A stretch of 64,000 nt of DNA from Stieleria neptunia (GCF_007754155.1 NZ_CP037423.1:6754938-6818937); one strand, 5' to 3'. Positions 7,591-16,623 are shown, counted from the first letter of the stretch. The notes: generated by a model from the letters alone, not told the origin. Numbers and translations are program-made.

Positions 7591-8067
7591 AGAACGCCGA
7601 AGGCACGGCGGGTAGGATGCCCGTCGACTGAAACCCGTCGGTGACAGGATGTCAGTCGGAGAACGATGGCAGGAAGCGGGAAGGCAGAGAGGGAGACAAG
7701 GAGAGGGGGAGACAAGGAGTGGTAGAGTGATGATGGTTGTGGTGTGAGGTAGCGGGCCATCGTTCGTCGACCGCAGTGAGAGAGGGATCGACCGAGCGGA
7801 GCCGACGGCCCGCGGAGGTGGTGACAGCGACCGAAGGATGAGGGTAGCGCCGAGCGCGAGCGAGCAGCACCGACGCCGAGGGCGGAGCCCGATAAGAACA
7901 GTGCGAGGCAGGATGCCGAGTTCGTTATCAAGAAGGGCGTAAGTGACCGCGTCCGAGCCCAAGCGAGGTAAGCCGGGAACGAGACACTCGGTCAACCGTC
8001 AACCGACAGCTTGTCTGTTCGGCCAAAGCCCTCTGCGAATCACCGACAGGCTCCTCGGCATTCATGG
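7591..8067. other. Conserved GC-rich non-coding stretch of module 2
   Basis: Counterpart of 1272-1747 with scattered substitutions and almost the same length. Similarity to module 1 is lost after 'cattcatgg' (8067) and resumes at 9921, beyond the IS1380-like insertion; 8068-8157 is unrelated to module 1. Confidence 0.6.
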
Positions 8068-8161
8068 CTATGGATCCAAACCGTTGGTGTCCAGCCTTCA
8101 GGCGCCTCTCCACGACGCCTTCGGCGCTCGCACGACCGGACAAAGATCGGCTAAAGCCTAG

Positions 8162-9898
8162 CCCGGATATTGCATCCGCTGAGTGGTTGACTGTGATTTT
8201 GGACTGAGTTACGGCGGCGTTGCCTATTATGGCCGATTTTCGCTGCAATTGATTGGCTTTGGGCAGAGGCCCCCCACCCCCAGAGGACAAAATTGTCGCT
8301 GGGTGATGAATCGCGATGCGATGGGGGTAGCTAGTCGCTACGACAAAGACGCGTCAGCACCTGATTGAACAGCGGTTCCCAGGGGCAGTGGCTGCAGAGA
8401 TGAAAGATCACACGACGGCAAGTCACACGCACGCGTGCTGCAATTTTCAATAGACGCAATCGAATTGTGTCCACGCGTAGACGACTATGTTTCGTTCCAC
8501 TCAGGCCCAGGCGACGCACCCCATCGAGTAGAACGTAAGCAAATGATGAAAGCATCACGCGGAACTGATTGGCAATAAAACGGGTGCAACTGGTGCGATC
8601 AGCGAACAGGCAAAGCTGTTGTTCTTTGATCCGATTCTCCATCTCGCCACGCATGCAGTAGTGCTCTCGATAAAACTTCTCCGGGGCAAAGGCGACAGAA
8701 CACCATGTTCCTGGAGTCTTAACTTGCAACGGTTGCCTTTTGCCGTTGACCATCGGTCGATGGTAGGTCGTGTCGACAATGCCATCACTTGAGAAACGGT
8801 TTGTTACGACGAAGCGAGGATTGGGGCCTTTGCCAGTGTACTCTGCTTTGCCGACCACCCAGCGATGGCGGTCCCAAGTCCTGCCGGTGCGATAGCGAAA
8901 CCATTTGAAGCAGGCTTGTTTCCCACCCCGGTGTGATCGAAGGATTCTTGCCCGTGTCATTTCGCAAGCAATTTCCTTGACTAAAACCTTATTCTTGGGC
9001 AAACCAAAGATGTAGTGGACATCGTTTTTGTCGCACCAACGCATCAGGCGTTCGATCGCAAAGCCTCCGTCACCACGAAGGGTAATTTTGACCTGAGGCC
9101 ATCGTTTGCGGATCCTTGCGACGAGTAATTTTGTGATCCCGCGTGCGTGGTGTGCATCACCGAGATTGGCCGCACGAAGATAAGAGACGAGAAGTTGGTC
9201 GCCGCAAAATACGTACAGCGGTTGGAAGCAGTAACTGTCGTAGTAGGCATTGAAAGCCCTTCTTTCTTGCTCGCCGTGTACCTTGTCGTCCGTTGCGTCT
9301 AGATCGAGCGTGATTTCACCAGGCGGGGTGTCGAAGCTGTCAAGGAAAATGTCAACGAGGATCTTGCTGAGCTCGAAGAGTTCTTTTTTGCCGATTCGAT
9401 TTTCAAATCGCGAATGCGTCGAGGGACTTGCCAGAGTGGGATCTTCATCGTCGTCCGCCCCGGCATTGATTCGAGGGGTCCGTCCGGCGGCGACTTGAAA
9501 GGCGGCATCGTTGCGAAGATGCTGTTGATCGTTTGCATCTTCGTATCCTGCAGCGATCGCAAAGATTCGACTGATGAGGATTTCCGCTTGCGAATGCTTG
9601 GTGTGAAACGGATCACGTGGGTCGTCGATGGCTTGGTCAATCCGCTCGATCAAATTGAGCTTTTTGTCGACTTCACGAAGCAGGACGAGGCCTCCGTCGG
9701 AGGTGAGCGATCCGCCGTTGAAATCCACCTCAACGGCCTGCCTGCGGAGGCGTTTCAATGCGGGACGTTTTCGATTACGCTTTGTCACTGCCGAAAGCCT
9801 TGGTTTCGTGTTCTGTGAAGTGTCGTAACTCCAATAGATACACGAACTAAGGCTTTCGCGCTATAGGGGGAATCGTATCAGCGGATGCAATATCCGGG
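8162..9898. mobile_element. IS1380-family insertion sequence in module 2
   Basis: Perfect 21-bp terminal inverted repeats, CCCGGATATTGCATCCGCTG(A), lie at 8162-8182 and 9878-9898, flanked on both sides by CTAG (8158-8161 and 9899-9902), a likely 4-bp target duplication. The element is about 1.74 kb and holds one transposase gene on the minus strand, the usual layout of the family. It sits in the leader of module 2 and has no counterpart in module 1. Because CTAG is itself a palindrome, the exact ends could be shifted by four bases. Confidence 0.92.
8331..9788 (-). CDS. IS1380-family transposase
   Basis: This 485-residue DDE transposase appears intact. Recognisable stretches in order are: LTSDGGLVLLREVDKKLNL (about 28-46), LRNDAAFQVAAGR, SPSTHSRFEN, then DLDATDDKVHGEQ with the first catalytic aspartate, YVFCGDQLLVSYLR, and RGDGGFA...YIFGLPKN with the second catalytic aspartate. 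A basic N-terminus and a helical C-terminus (IANQFRVMLSSFAYVLL) complete it. The enzyme cuts and moves the surrounding element (8162-9898). An intact frame and perfect terminal repeats suggest a recent and possibly still active insertion. Confidence 0.93.
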   Translation of the reverse strand: MTKRNRKRPALKRLRRQAVEVDFNGGSLTSDGGLVLLREVDKKLNLIERIDQAIDDPRDPFHTKHSQAEILISRIFAIAAGYEDANDQQHLRNDAAFQVAAGRTPRINAGADDDEDPTLASPSTHSRFENRIGKKELFELSKILVDIFLDSFDTPPGEITLDLDATDDKVHGEQERRAFNAYYDSYCFQPLYVFCGDQLLVSYLRAANLGDAHHARGITKLLVARIRKRWPQVKITLRGDGGFAIERLMRWCDKNDVHYIFGLPKNKVLVKEIACEMTRARILRSHRGGKQACFKWFRYRTGRTWDRHRWVVGKAEYTGKGPNPRFVVTNRFSSDGIVDTTYHRPMVNGKRQPLQVKTPGTWCSVAFAPEKFYREHYCMRGEMENRIKEQQLCLFADRTSCTRFIANQFRVMLSSFAYVLLDGVRRLGLSGTKHSRLRVDTIRLRLLKIAARVRVTCRRVIFHLCSHCPWEPLFNQVLTRLCRSD

Positions 9899-9920
9899 CT
9901 AGACACCAACGCCACCGAAT

Positions 9921-10359
9921 CGACCACCCACTCTTCCCCCTACGTTTTTTGGCTTTCGCCGAGCCGGACTGACGCCGTCACCCGTGACCCTCCGGCGATC
10001 AGGCCGAGAGAAGGCGAGAGTCAAAAAACACTCACGTGCGATCGTTAACACCAAGTGCGTTGACTTTAACGATTGATGACGAAGTGGTTTTCTACTTTCG
10101 CGGCGGTTGGCTGATTCCGTCGCTTGACAGTGAGCGGAAGCTGTCGCGTCATGGAGGGCCGGCCGATCCGTGAGGCGTTGATCCACGTTTCGCCTCTGCA
10201 CCCTCAAGGCTCTCGACCGCCTACGACAGCCGACAGGTGCGCAGCTTCCGCGGACCCGCTCGGTAAACCACCGACACCTCTCCCCGCGATCTTTCCAAAA
10301 ACAAGTCACAGAGCAAGAACCGGGCCACCGGTCTGCGCGCATCCAACGGAGCCAACACG
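9921..10359 (+). promoter_or_regulatory. Conserved leader upstream of the primase-like gene, module 2
   Basis: Counterpart of 1790-2217, ending in the same CCAACGGAGCCAACACG before the ATG. The IS insertion at 9898 separates it from the GC-rich stretch but leaves the leader itself complete. Confidence 0.45.
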
Positions 10360-12426
10360 ATGAACGATGACTTCCTGAACGCGATCCTCGATAACCCGAT
10401 CAAGGCCATCGCCGATTTCTACGCAGGCTGCCTCAACGAAAACGACCGCGCCAAAGCCTATGTCAATGACGAACTCCATCTCACTGGCGAACAAGCGACC
10501 GAACAACAAGTCGGATTCGCCGATCGCACACTTGGCAAGCAGATCCCACAACGCCGCATCAAGCGCGGCCGTGAAGTCCGTGACGCACTCGTCGAAGCCG
10601 GCCTCTACAAAGCCAACGGACGCGAAGTAATGCGTGGCCGTGTCACGGTTTCGATCGTCAACGAACAAGGCAACATCATTGGCATTCGAGGTTACAAGAT
10701 CGATGCGCACGCAAGTGGCCAAGACGTGATCACAGTCGGTCAATCCGAACCCGCCATCAGCCCCGCGACGCAAGTTCCGGTTGCCACGACGGAAGAACCA
10801 ACCACGAAACAAACGAAGGACACGAAAACGGACGACAGTGACGAACTGATCATCGAAGACAATCAAATCATCTTCATCCGCGATGATCGACGCTATCGCA
10901 TTCGTGGTCTTGAAAAGAACAAGTCGACGCTGACACTCAAGGTCAACCTGATGGCATCGCGCGATGAACTCGTTCACATGGACACGCTTGATCTTGTGAA
11001 GGCACGCTCGCGCACGTCGTTCATCAAGGCTACCGCAACGGAACTCTACACCGATGCCGATACAATCAAAAAAGACATCGGCACGTTACTGCTCAAGCTC
11101 GAAGCGTTGCAGTCGGATCGCATCGCGGCGCTGAAACAACCGGCGCGCATCGAAGTCAAGCTCAGCGACGAAGAGCAACGCGAAGCGTTGGCTCTGCTTC
11201 GCTCGCCCAACTTGCTCGAACGCATCGTCGCCGACATGGACGCTTGCGGCATCGTCGGCGAATCCACCAACAAGCTCGCCGGCTACCTGGCCGCAACCAG
11301 CCGCAAGCTTGCCAAGCCGCTTGCCATTGTGATCCAATCATCATCCAGTGCCGGTAAGACATCACTGATGGATGCCGTTCTCTCGATGATGCCAACCGAA
11401 GACGTCAACCGCTTCAGCGGCATGACCGGTCAGTCGCTATTCTATCTCGAAAGCGATTCAATCCGTCACAAGATCCTGGCCATCGCCGAAGACGAAGGCA
11501 TCCGCCAAGCAAGCTACGCACTGAAGCTGCTTCAAAGCGAAGGCGAACTGCGTCATGCCACCGTCGGCCGCGGCGAAGACGGACGCAGCCAAACCCAAGA
11601 ACATCACGTCGAAGGCCCGACGCAGATCTTCCTCACCACAACAGCCCTCGACATCGATGAAGAACTGATCAATCGATGCTTGATCTTGACCGTTGATGAA
11701 TCCGATTCACAGACTGATGCAATCCAGTCGAAGCAACGTGAATCGTTCACGCATGACTTCACCGAACATGGCTACCTTGCCGGTCAGTTGAAACGCCTTC
11801 ACCAAAACGCGCAGCGGTTGTTGCAGCCCGTCGAAGTGTTCAACCCGTTTGCGACGCAGCTGACGTTCCCCAATCACAAAACACGCATGCGACGCGATCA
11901 CATCAAGTATCTGACGCTGATCAATACCATCGCGTTCCTGCACCAGCATCAGCGGACGATTCATTCGGCACAACAAGGCGACATCTCGACCGAGTTCATC
12001 AACGTCGAGCCCGGTGATATCGCGATCGCCAACGGCATCGCGGGTGAAGTCCTCGGACGCAGTCTGGATGAACTCGCACCGCAGACGCGAAACCTGCTCG
12101 GCAGACTGCATGACTTCATCGACTCGAACTCACGATCGATCGGGCTTCCGCGGGACGCATTCCGGTTCACCCGCCGCGATGTCAGGGAAGCGATCCACTG
12201 GAGCGATTCGCAAATCCAAAAGCATCTTGGTCGGCTTGTCGATCTGGAATACGTGCTGGTTCACCGTGGTCGCAATGGCCAACGCTACGTCTACGAACTG
12301 CTTTACGGTGGGGAGGGCCGCGAAGGCCAACCGTTCCTGATGGGTCTGATCGATCCGGCGAAACTCAAGACACCTGCAACTACAACCAAAACCTCGACCC
12401 CCTTGGTCGAAACCTCAACCCCCTGA
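10360..12426 (+). CDS. DnaG-N/P-loop ATPase/winged-helix protein of mobile module 2 (primase-helicase-like)
   Basis: This is the full-length paralogue of the protein at 2218, also 688 residues, with the same order of parts: DnaG-type N-terminal domain (FYAGCLNENDRAKAYVNDELHL, VGFADRTLGKQIPQRR), variable acidic linker (about 130-165), ATPase with SSSSAGKTS, AIAEDEG and INRC, and winged helix (FTRRDVREAIHWSDSQIQKHL). The ATPase core is nearly identical to module 1. The linker, the region after residue 455 and the C-terminus are clearly diverged, showing that the modules are not a very recent duplication. Toprim and zinc-finger motifs are absent here too, so the lack is a family trait and not a single-copy defect. 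The start carries the same CGGAG site. Confidence 0.75.
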   Translation: MNDDFLNAILDNPIKAIADFYAGCLNENDRAKAYVNDELHLTGEQATEQQVGFADRTLGKQIPQRRIKRGREVRDALVEAGLYKANGREVMRGRVTVSIVNEQGNIIGIRGYKIDAHASGQDVITVGQSEPAISPATQVPVATTEEPTTKQTKDTKTDDSDELIIEDNQIIFIRDDRRYRIRGLEKNKSTLTLKVNLMASRDELVHMDTLDLVKARSRTSFIKATATELYTDADTIKKDIGTLLLKLEALQSDRIAALKQPARIEVKLSDEEQREALALLRSPNLLERIVADMDACGIVGESTNKLAGYLAATSRKLAKPLAIVIQSSSSAGKTSLMDAVLSMMPTEDVNRFSGMTGQSLFYLESDSIRHKILAIAEDEGIRQASYALKLLQSEGELRHATVGRGEDGRSQTQEHHVEGPTQIFLTTTALDIDEELINRCLILTVDESDSQTDAIQSKQRESFTHDFTEHGYLAGQLKRLHQNAQRLLQPVEVFNPFATQLTFPNHKTRMRRDHIKYLTLINTIAFLHQHQRTIHSAQQGDISTEFINVEPGDIAIANGIAGEVLGRSLDELAPQTRNLLGRLHDFIDSNSRSIGLPRDAFRFTRRDVREAIHWSDSQIQKHLGRLVDLEYVLVHRGRNGQRYVYELLYGGEGREGQPFLMGLIDPAKLKTPATTTKTSTPLVETSTP

Positions 12427-12495
12427 GCAAGTGAGCTCAACCCCGGCTCTGTCGCCGCTCTGCGGTCGCTTCACTCCACCTCGCACATCCAATAA

Positions 12496-12514
12496 GTCGT
12501 TGCGCCGCAACGAC
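12496..12514. repeat. 19-bp palindrome in the primase-recombinase spacer, module 2
   Basis: GTCGTTGCG-C-CGCAACGAC, a perfect inverted repeat with 9-bp arms. Module 1 (4369-4381) keeps the inner six bases of each arm. The spacer 12,427-12,707 otherwise has no gene that I can support. Confidence 0.55.
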
Positions 12515-12707
12515 CTAACCGCTCTGGCATCAAAACCGATGCCAAAACCTCGCAAGGCCCCCTCATTGAAAGTCTTGCCATAGCTGCATCGCCGTGATCG
12601 GTGATGCCATCTTCTTCGGCCGAGTGACGTTCGCACGGCCGCTTTCACCCTGATCGAGCACGCCCGGCTACCGGTACGCGCCGATCACAACCCCAGGATG
12701 CAAATCC

Positions 12708-13664
12708 ATGTCAAACCTTCCTACTCCCACCGTCCTGCTAACTCGTTACTTCAACAACCTGAAGATGAACAACTGGTCGTCAACGACCATCTCGCGCCGC
12801 GACTACGTCTTGAACAAGTTCATCACGTGGTCAAGCGAACGCGGTATCGAGTCCGTCACCGAGATCACCGCCGAGTCACTCGCAGCTTATCGCCGCTGGC
12901 TCTATCACTACCGCAACGAACGCACCGGCAAGCCGCTCAAGTTCTGCACTCAGGCCAGCTACCTCTCTACGGTTGGTCACTGGCTCGCATGGCTGAGCGA
13001 ACAAGGCTGGATCGACGGCGATCCATCAACCGGCATCGAACTCCCCAAAGAAGAACAGCGTCTTCCATCATCGCACTTGACCATCGATGAAATCGAAACG
13101 CTACTCAGTTCAGTGGATCTCACAACGCCAACCGGCCTTCGCGACCGCGCGCTGTTGGAACTCTTTTATGCCACCGGCATGCGGCGCGCCGAGTTGATCG
13201 CGCTGAAGCTCGACGACATCAACCACGAGTCTGGCCTAGCGATGATCCGTCAAGGCAAAGGCCGCAAGGATCGAGTCGTGCCGACCGGCAAGCGAGCCCT
13301 TGGATGGCTGATGAAATACCTTCACGATGGTCGCCCCGCACTGCTCGACGAAGACACTGACGTGATCTTCTTGACGTCCCGCGGCAACGCCTTCCATCCG
13401 GTCACACTCAGCCAACTCGTCAGAAGCTACTTGACTGCTGCTGGCATCACGAAGCCCGGCAGTTGCCACATGCTCCGCCATACCACGGCGACGTTGATGC
13501 TCGAAGGCGGCGCGGACCTGCGCTCGATCCAAACGTTACTCGGTCACGAGCAGCTCAACACCACCCAAATCTACACGCACGTGTCGATCAAACGCCTGCG
13601 CGAAGTCCACGACAAAACCCATCCGGGAGCCAAGGACCGCCCACCGCAAAGCGACACCGAATAG
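12708..13664 (+). CDS. Tyrosine recombinase (XerC/D-like) of mobile module 2
   Basis: This 318-residue paralogue of the enzyme at 4578 differs at 13 positions by my count, none in the active site: R159, K184, H254, R257, H280 and Y289 are all kept. Most changes fall in the core-binding domain (S12T, H17N, A25S, A32D, L39I, D74G, S104G, R112L). The last 70 residues are identical, and the DNA after the stop stays conserved for about 180 bases through the hairpin and the pre-Rhs segment. The pair therefore looks like two functional copies of one mobile module, each lying directly before an Rhs tail. Confidence 0.92.
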   Translation: MSNLPTPTVLLTRYFNNLKMNNWSSTTISRRDYVLNKFITWSSERGIESVTEITAESLAAYRRWLYHYRNERTGKPLKFCTQASYLSTVGHWLAWLSEQGWIDGDPSTGIELPKEEQRLPSSHLTIDEIETLLSSVDLTTPTGLRDRALLELFYATGMRRAELIALKLDDINHESGLAMIRQGKGRKDRVVPTGKRALGWLMKYLHDGRPALLDEDTDVIFLTSRGNAFHPVTLSQLVRSYLTAAGITKPGSCHMLRHTTATLMLEGGADLRSIQTLLGHEQLNTTQIYTHVSIKRLREVHDKTHPGAKDRPPQSDTE

Positions 13665-13689
13665 CCTGTCCATCAGTTACAATGGCGGG

Positions 13690-14505
13690 ATGCTCTGCAA
13701 GCCATCGTCCCGCCGCCAAACCCTTCAACGCCGTCTCGCGCGCCCCCGCGCGGGAGGCGTTAAGTCGTGCGCCGATTCAAAACAATTTCGTAGCTGCAAA
13801 ACGCTTCGTCAACATATCTGCTCGCCCGACAAATCACTGACTGAAAGCGACAAGTCATCGACCAAGTTCGCGGTTCGCTACGATGGCACCCAACAGTACA
13901 GCATCACTGCGCTGACCGATTCAAGCGGGATGATCAAGGAAAGGTGCGCCTACGATGCGTACGGCAATCTCTCAATCTTCGATGCCAGCGGCACGGCTCG
14001 GACATCAACGGCCGAAGGTAACCGCTACACCTACACCGGCCGTGAGTGGGACAACGTCCTCGACCTGTACCACTACCGGGCGCGGATGTACGATCCGCTG
14101 AGCGGACGCTTCTGTTCCAGAGACCCGATCGGGTATGAGGGCAGCCCTTGGAATTTGTACGAGTATGTGAACGGTCAGCCAACTACGAATGTGGACCCTA
14201 CCGGAGAAGCAGTACCGATCCTTGTTGTTGGTTGCGTTATAGCCTGCGCAGCAGTTCCAGTATCGTACATTATCGGTGCAATCGGATGTGCCGGCAGCGA
14301 CGACGGCAATGGGCCAGGTGCGTTTGGTCGCTGTATGAGGATTTTTGCGGAAGGCCTTCAAAGTAACACTTGTGCAAATGTTGTGAGTTTCGGGGCGATC
14401 CAAGCCTGCATGGTCTGCATTTTTAAGAAGGTTGCAAAACCCGCCAACCAAACGGGATTAGCTGATGACATTGCGAAGGGTTACGGTAAAAGCCGGGAGG
14501 TTTAG
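13690..14505 (+). CDS. Rhs C-terminal tail 3, same tip as tail 1
   Basis: The frame opens 25 bases after the recombinase stop, as for tail 2, and passes through the hairpin at 13,727-13,761. A non-Rhs lead of about 65 residues precedes core sequence (VRYDGTQQYSITAL, YDAYGN, GRFCSRDPIGY, NVDPTG). The tip matches tail 1 residue for residue up to GYGKSREV, where a TAG at 14,503 ends it 23 codons earlier than in tail 1. The partner gene that follows tail 1 is missing here. It is best seen as a silent copy of tail 1 carried behind module 2. Confidence 0.75.
   Translation: MLCKPSSRRQTLQRRLARPRAGGVKSCADSKQFRSCKTLRQHICSPDKSLTESDKSSTKFAVRYDGTQQYSITALTDSSGMIKERCAYDAYGNLSIFDASGTARTSTAEGNRYTYTGREWDNVLDLYHYRARMYDPLSGRFCSRDPIGYEGSPWNLYEYVNGQPTTNVDPTGEAVPILVVGCVIACAAVPVSYIIGAIGCAGSDDGNGPGAFGRCMRIFAEGLQSNTCANVVSFGAIQACMVCIFKKVAKPANQTGLADDIAKGYGKSREV
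13727..13761. repeat. Conserved attC-like hairpin at the end of module 2
   Basis: The same 15-pair stem with one unpaired G as at 5597-5631, but the loop is CCCC instead of CCGC. GTTAAGT follows the right arm as before. Conservation of the stem with a changed loop supports a role for the folded form, although two copies are thin evidence. Confidence 0.65.
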
Positions 14506-14580
14506 AAAAGCAAACTTCGATGCTGTCCAACGCGCTCATCATCCCCTCTCAGACCATCCCCGTTTGTTCAATGAATGCGA
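13876..14580. repeat. Long direct repeat, copy B (Rhs tail)
   Basis: Partner of 53-757 at an offset of 13,823 bp. Recombination between the copies would delete both modules and tail 2. Confidence 0.9.
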
Positions 14581-14968
14581 TAATGGGGTGGTCACCGACC
14601 CGGTGGAAGCTTGGTGTTACTTCCTCCGCCGAGCCGACGAAATGACCGCCGCTGAAATTCGACAACGCTTCAGTTCACGCGCCTTCAACGAAGCCGCCGA
14701 GGTCCTCGAAATGATCCAACGTACTCCCGGGCAGCGTAGCCAATATGAACTACGCCTCAAAGCACAGCGTGATGAACGTGCCAGAATGCAGTACGCGGTC
14801 GACCAGGCTCGTCAAGAGGGCGAAGCAGGTGCTGAAGCACGTGGACGGATTGAACTCCTCCGCGAGCTTCTGGGTTTCGACCAGACATCCATTGCAGATT
14901 TATCGACCGCGCAACTTGCCGCACTCGAAGGCGACCTAAAGCGTCAACTTCGCGAGCGTGGAGTGTAG
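14579..14968 (+). pseudogene. C-terminal fragment of an Rpn/PD-(D/E)XK nuclease-family protein
   Basis: About 130 codons read DPVEAWCYFLRRADEMTAAEI...FNEAAEVLEMIQ..PGQRSQYELRLKAQRD followed by an acidic, Gly/Glu-rich helix (QARQEGEAGAEARGRIELL). This is the characteristic C-terminal half of Rpn-type recombination-promoting nucleases (PD-(D/E)XK family transposase group). The catalytic N-terminal half is absent. The fragment abuts the decayed end of tail 3 exactly where similarity to tail 1 stops, so it was joined there by a rearrangement; the frame runs on from sequence upstream (14,465) without a proper start. Confidence 0.7.
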
Positions 14969-15258
14969 TGCAGCATTTTGAGCTTCAATTCGGCAAATGC
15001 AATCCGTTTCCCGTGCTGCCCTTCTACCATCCCCTCGCACCGTCCCTGTGGGTGCAACGGACGGCATCGGATTCAAGGATGCGTGCCTCCGATTTTGAAA
15101 TCACTTCATAGGTGCAGTGGCGAGCGAAAAAAGTTTCCCTTGCGGATGTAGCTGACTGTCTCGAGGAGCGATGCGGTCACGGCCCATCTGCTAGTCTAAA
15201 TTGAGCAACAACCGTCAGGCACGTGCTCAACCGCCGCAACTGGAACCTCTATTAAAAT
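14969..15258. other. Intergenic stretch without recognisable features
   Basis: These 290 bases separate the Rhs region from the next gene. I see no open frame, repeat or RNA gene here. Confidence 0.5.
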
Positions 15259-15949
15259 GTGCTTCAAATGATTTTCTTTCTGCGTTGGCTCTCATTCTTG
15301 TGGCTCGTGTCTGCACTGTCTGTTCAGCAGACAATCGCTCAAAACCCGCCTAACACCCTCAGTGCAACGGAGATCCTTGAACGAGCATGTGCGAAGTATT
15401 CCGAATGCAAAATCTACACTGACACCGGCACCATCGTTACCAGATTCAAGGGGAACGACGTTCAAGATCACGCAAGATTTTCAACAAGGTTTCGACGCCC
15501 GAATCGTTTTCATTTCGAATTCGAGAGTGACTTCGAGTACGAATTGGTTCAGGATGGCGACAAGGTACAGAGCAAGAACAGCATTGATGATGCCGATCGC
15601 AAAGAGAAGAATTTTTCATCAGCACTGTCATCAGCACATGCAATCACGGATGGAAGTGTTAGCCTAATCGCTGGGCTTTTGATGCCCGATGAGGCGGATC
15701 GAACGATACGTTTCTAACGTCGAAAATCCAACACAATTGCAACGTGGCCGGATCGACGACAGTGATTGCTATCGGATACGGTTTTCCGGCCGGTCTTCAA
15801 TCAACACAATTTGGATCGACAAGTCTGACTACGCGATCTTACGAGTAGATAAAACGCTCGCAACAAAAGGGTCAGCAGCAACACACCAAACGCTCTATCG
15901 ACCGACTTTTGATGCAGAGGATGGAAAAACAGGAGTGGAGTCCCCATGA
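15259..15949 (+). pseudogene. LolA-like (DUF2092-type) exported protein, frameshifted
   Basis: The first frame (15,259-15,717) encodes a signal peptide (FFLRWLSFLWLVSALSVQQTIAQ) and a LolA-like beta-rich domain (ILERACAKYSECKIYTDTG, FRRPNRFHFEFES, LIAGLLMPDE). It ends at a TAA at 15,715. The second half continues in the +1 frame (from about 15,689) with VENPTQLQRGRIDDSDCYRIRFSGR and TIWIDKSDYAILRV, the typical rest of such proteins. A single-base indel near 15,700-15,716 would join them. Proteins of this type bind lipid or lipoprotein in the periplasm; this one is probably inactive. The second half ends in an ATGA overlap with the next gene, so the two were an operon. Confidence 0.65.
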
Positions 15950-16623
15950 ATCGAAAAACTTGGACATTGCCCCGAGTGGGAACGACCGTCGCGATCGTGT
16001 CGCTGGTCGTCGCCGTCATTGCGACCGCGGCGTGGGCGCTCCGACCGGTCAGCCACCTCGCAATCGGCGCGCATCAGACACGCTTCGTCGTCCAATGCGA
16101 CTTCGACAAATTTCGACAGATCATGGTGCGAAAGAACGCGACGGCGGCCATCGTCGGCCGGTCTGGCATGGAACTGATTGACGTCAAAATTCGGGACCTG
16201 CAGGTGGACGCCAGTGCCGACGATCGACCGTTGCTCAACGCGATTCGCGGCAAATCAAAAATGAACCTCGACGCGATCAGACAGATCAGGGTGCGTCTGG
16301 ACGACCCAGCGATCGACGCGGACGAACTGGCGCTGCGGCAACAGGCCGCGATTGAAGCTGATTCGATGAATGTTGTGACGAAGTCGATTGCGGCGGCCGG
16401 CAACCTGGAAAGCTACGAGACAACGCTTGGAGCGCGACCGAGCGACGATGGTACCGAGGTCCAGTTGACCGTCGAAATGAAAGTCCGCGTTGACGTGCCG
16501 AAGCTATTCACCAGCCGGGCGGACGCAAGAGTCCAACAGGCCGCCGAAGACGCGATCAACGAACAGGCGCGTTCGATCGAGATGTTCATCGCCGAACATG
16601 CCGACGGGTGCATTCCCATTTAG
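15946..16623 (+). CDS. Membrane-anchored protein of unknown function, 3' end altered by an IS
   Basis: This 225-residue protein has one N-terminal membrane helix (VAIVSLVVAVIATAAWAL, about 15-32) and a soluble domain with no motif I recognise; the domain is rich in charged residues and ends in a helical stretch (AAEDAINEQARSIEMFIAEH). It overlaps the preceding frameshifted gene by ATGA. The last five codons (GCIPI and stop) come from the terminal repeat of the ISKra4-like element inserted at 16,606. Without the insertion the frame would continue into 18,389-18,427 and end KRLILPELGGGN. The protein may still work, since only about 12 C-terminal residues were replaced. Confidence 0.7.
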   Translation: MNRKTWTLPRVGTTVAIVSLVVAVIATAAWALRPVSHLAIGAHQTRFVVQCDFDKFRQIMVRKNATAAIVGRSGMELIDVKIRDLQVDASADDRPLLNAIRGKSKMNLDAIRQIRVRLDDPAIDADELALRQQAAIEADSMNVVTKSIAAAGNLESYETTLGARPSDDGTEVQLTVEMKVRVDVPKLFTSRADARVQQAAEDAINEQARSIEMFIAEHADGCIPI

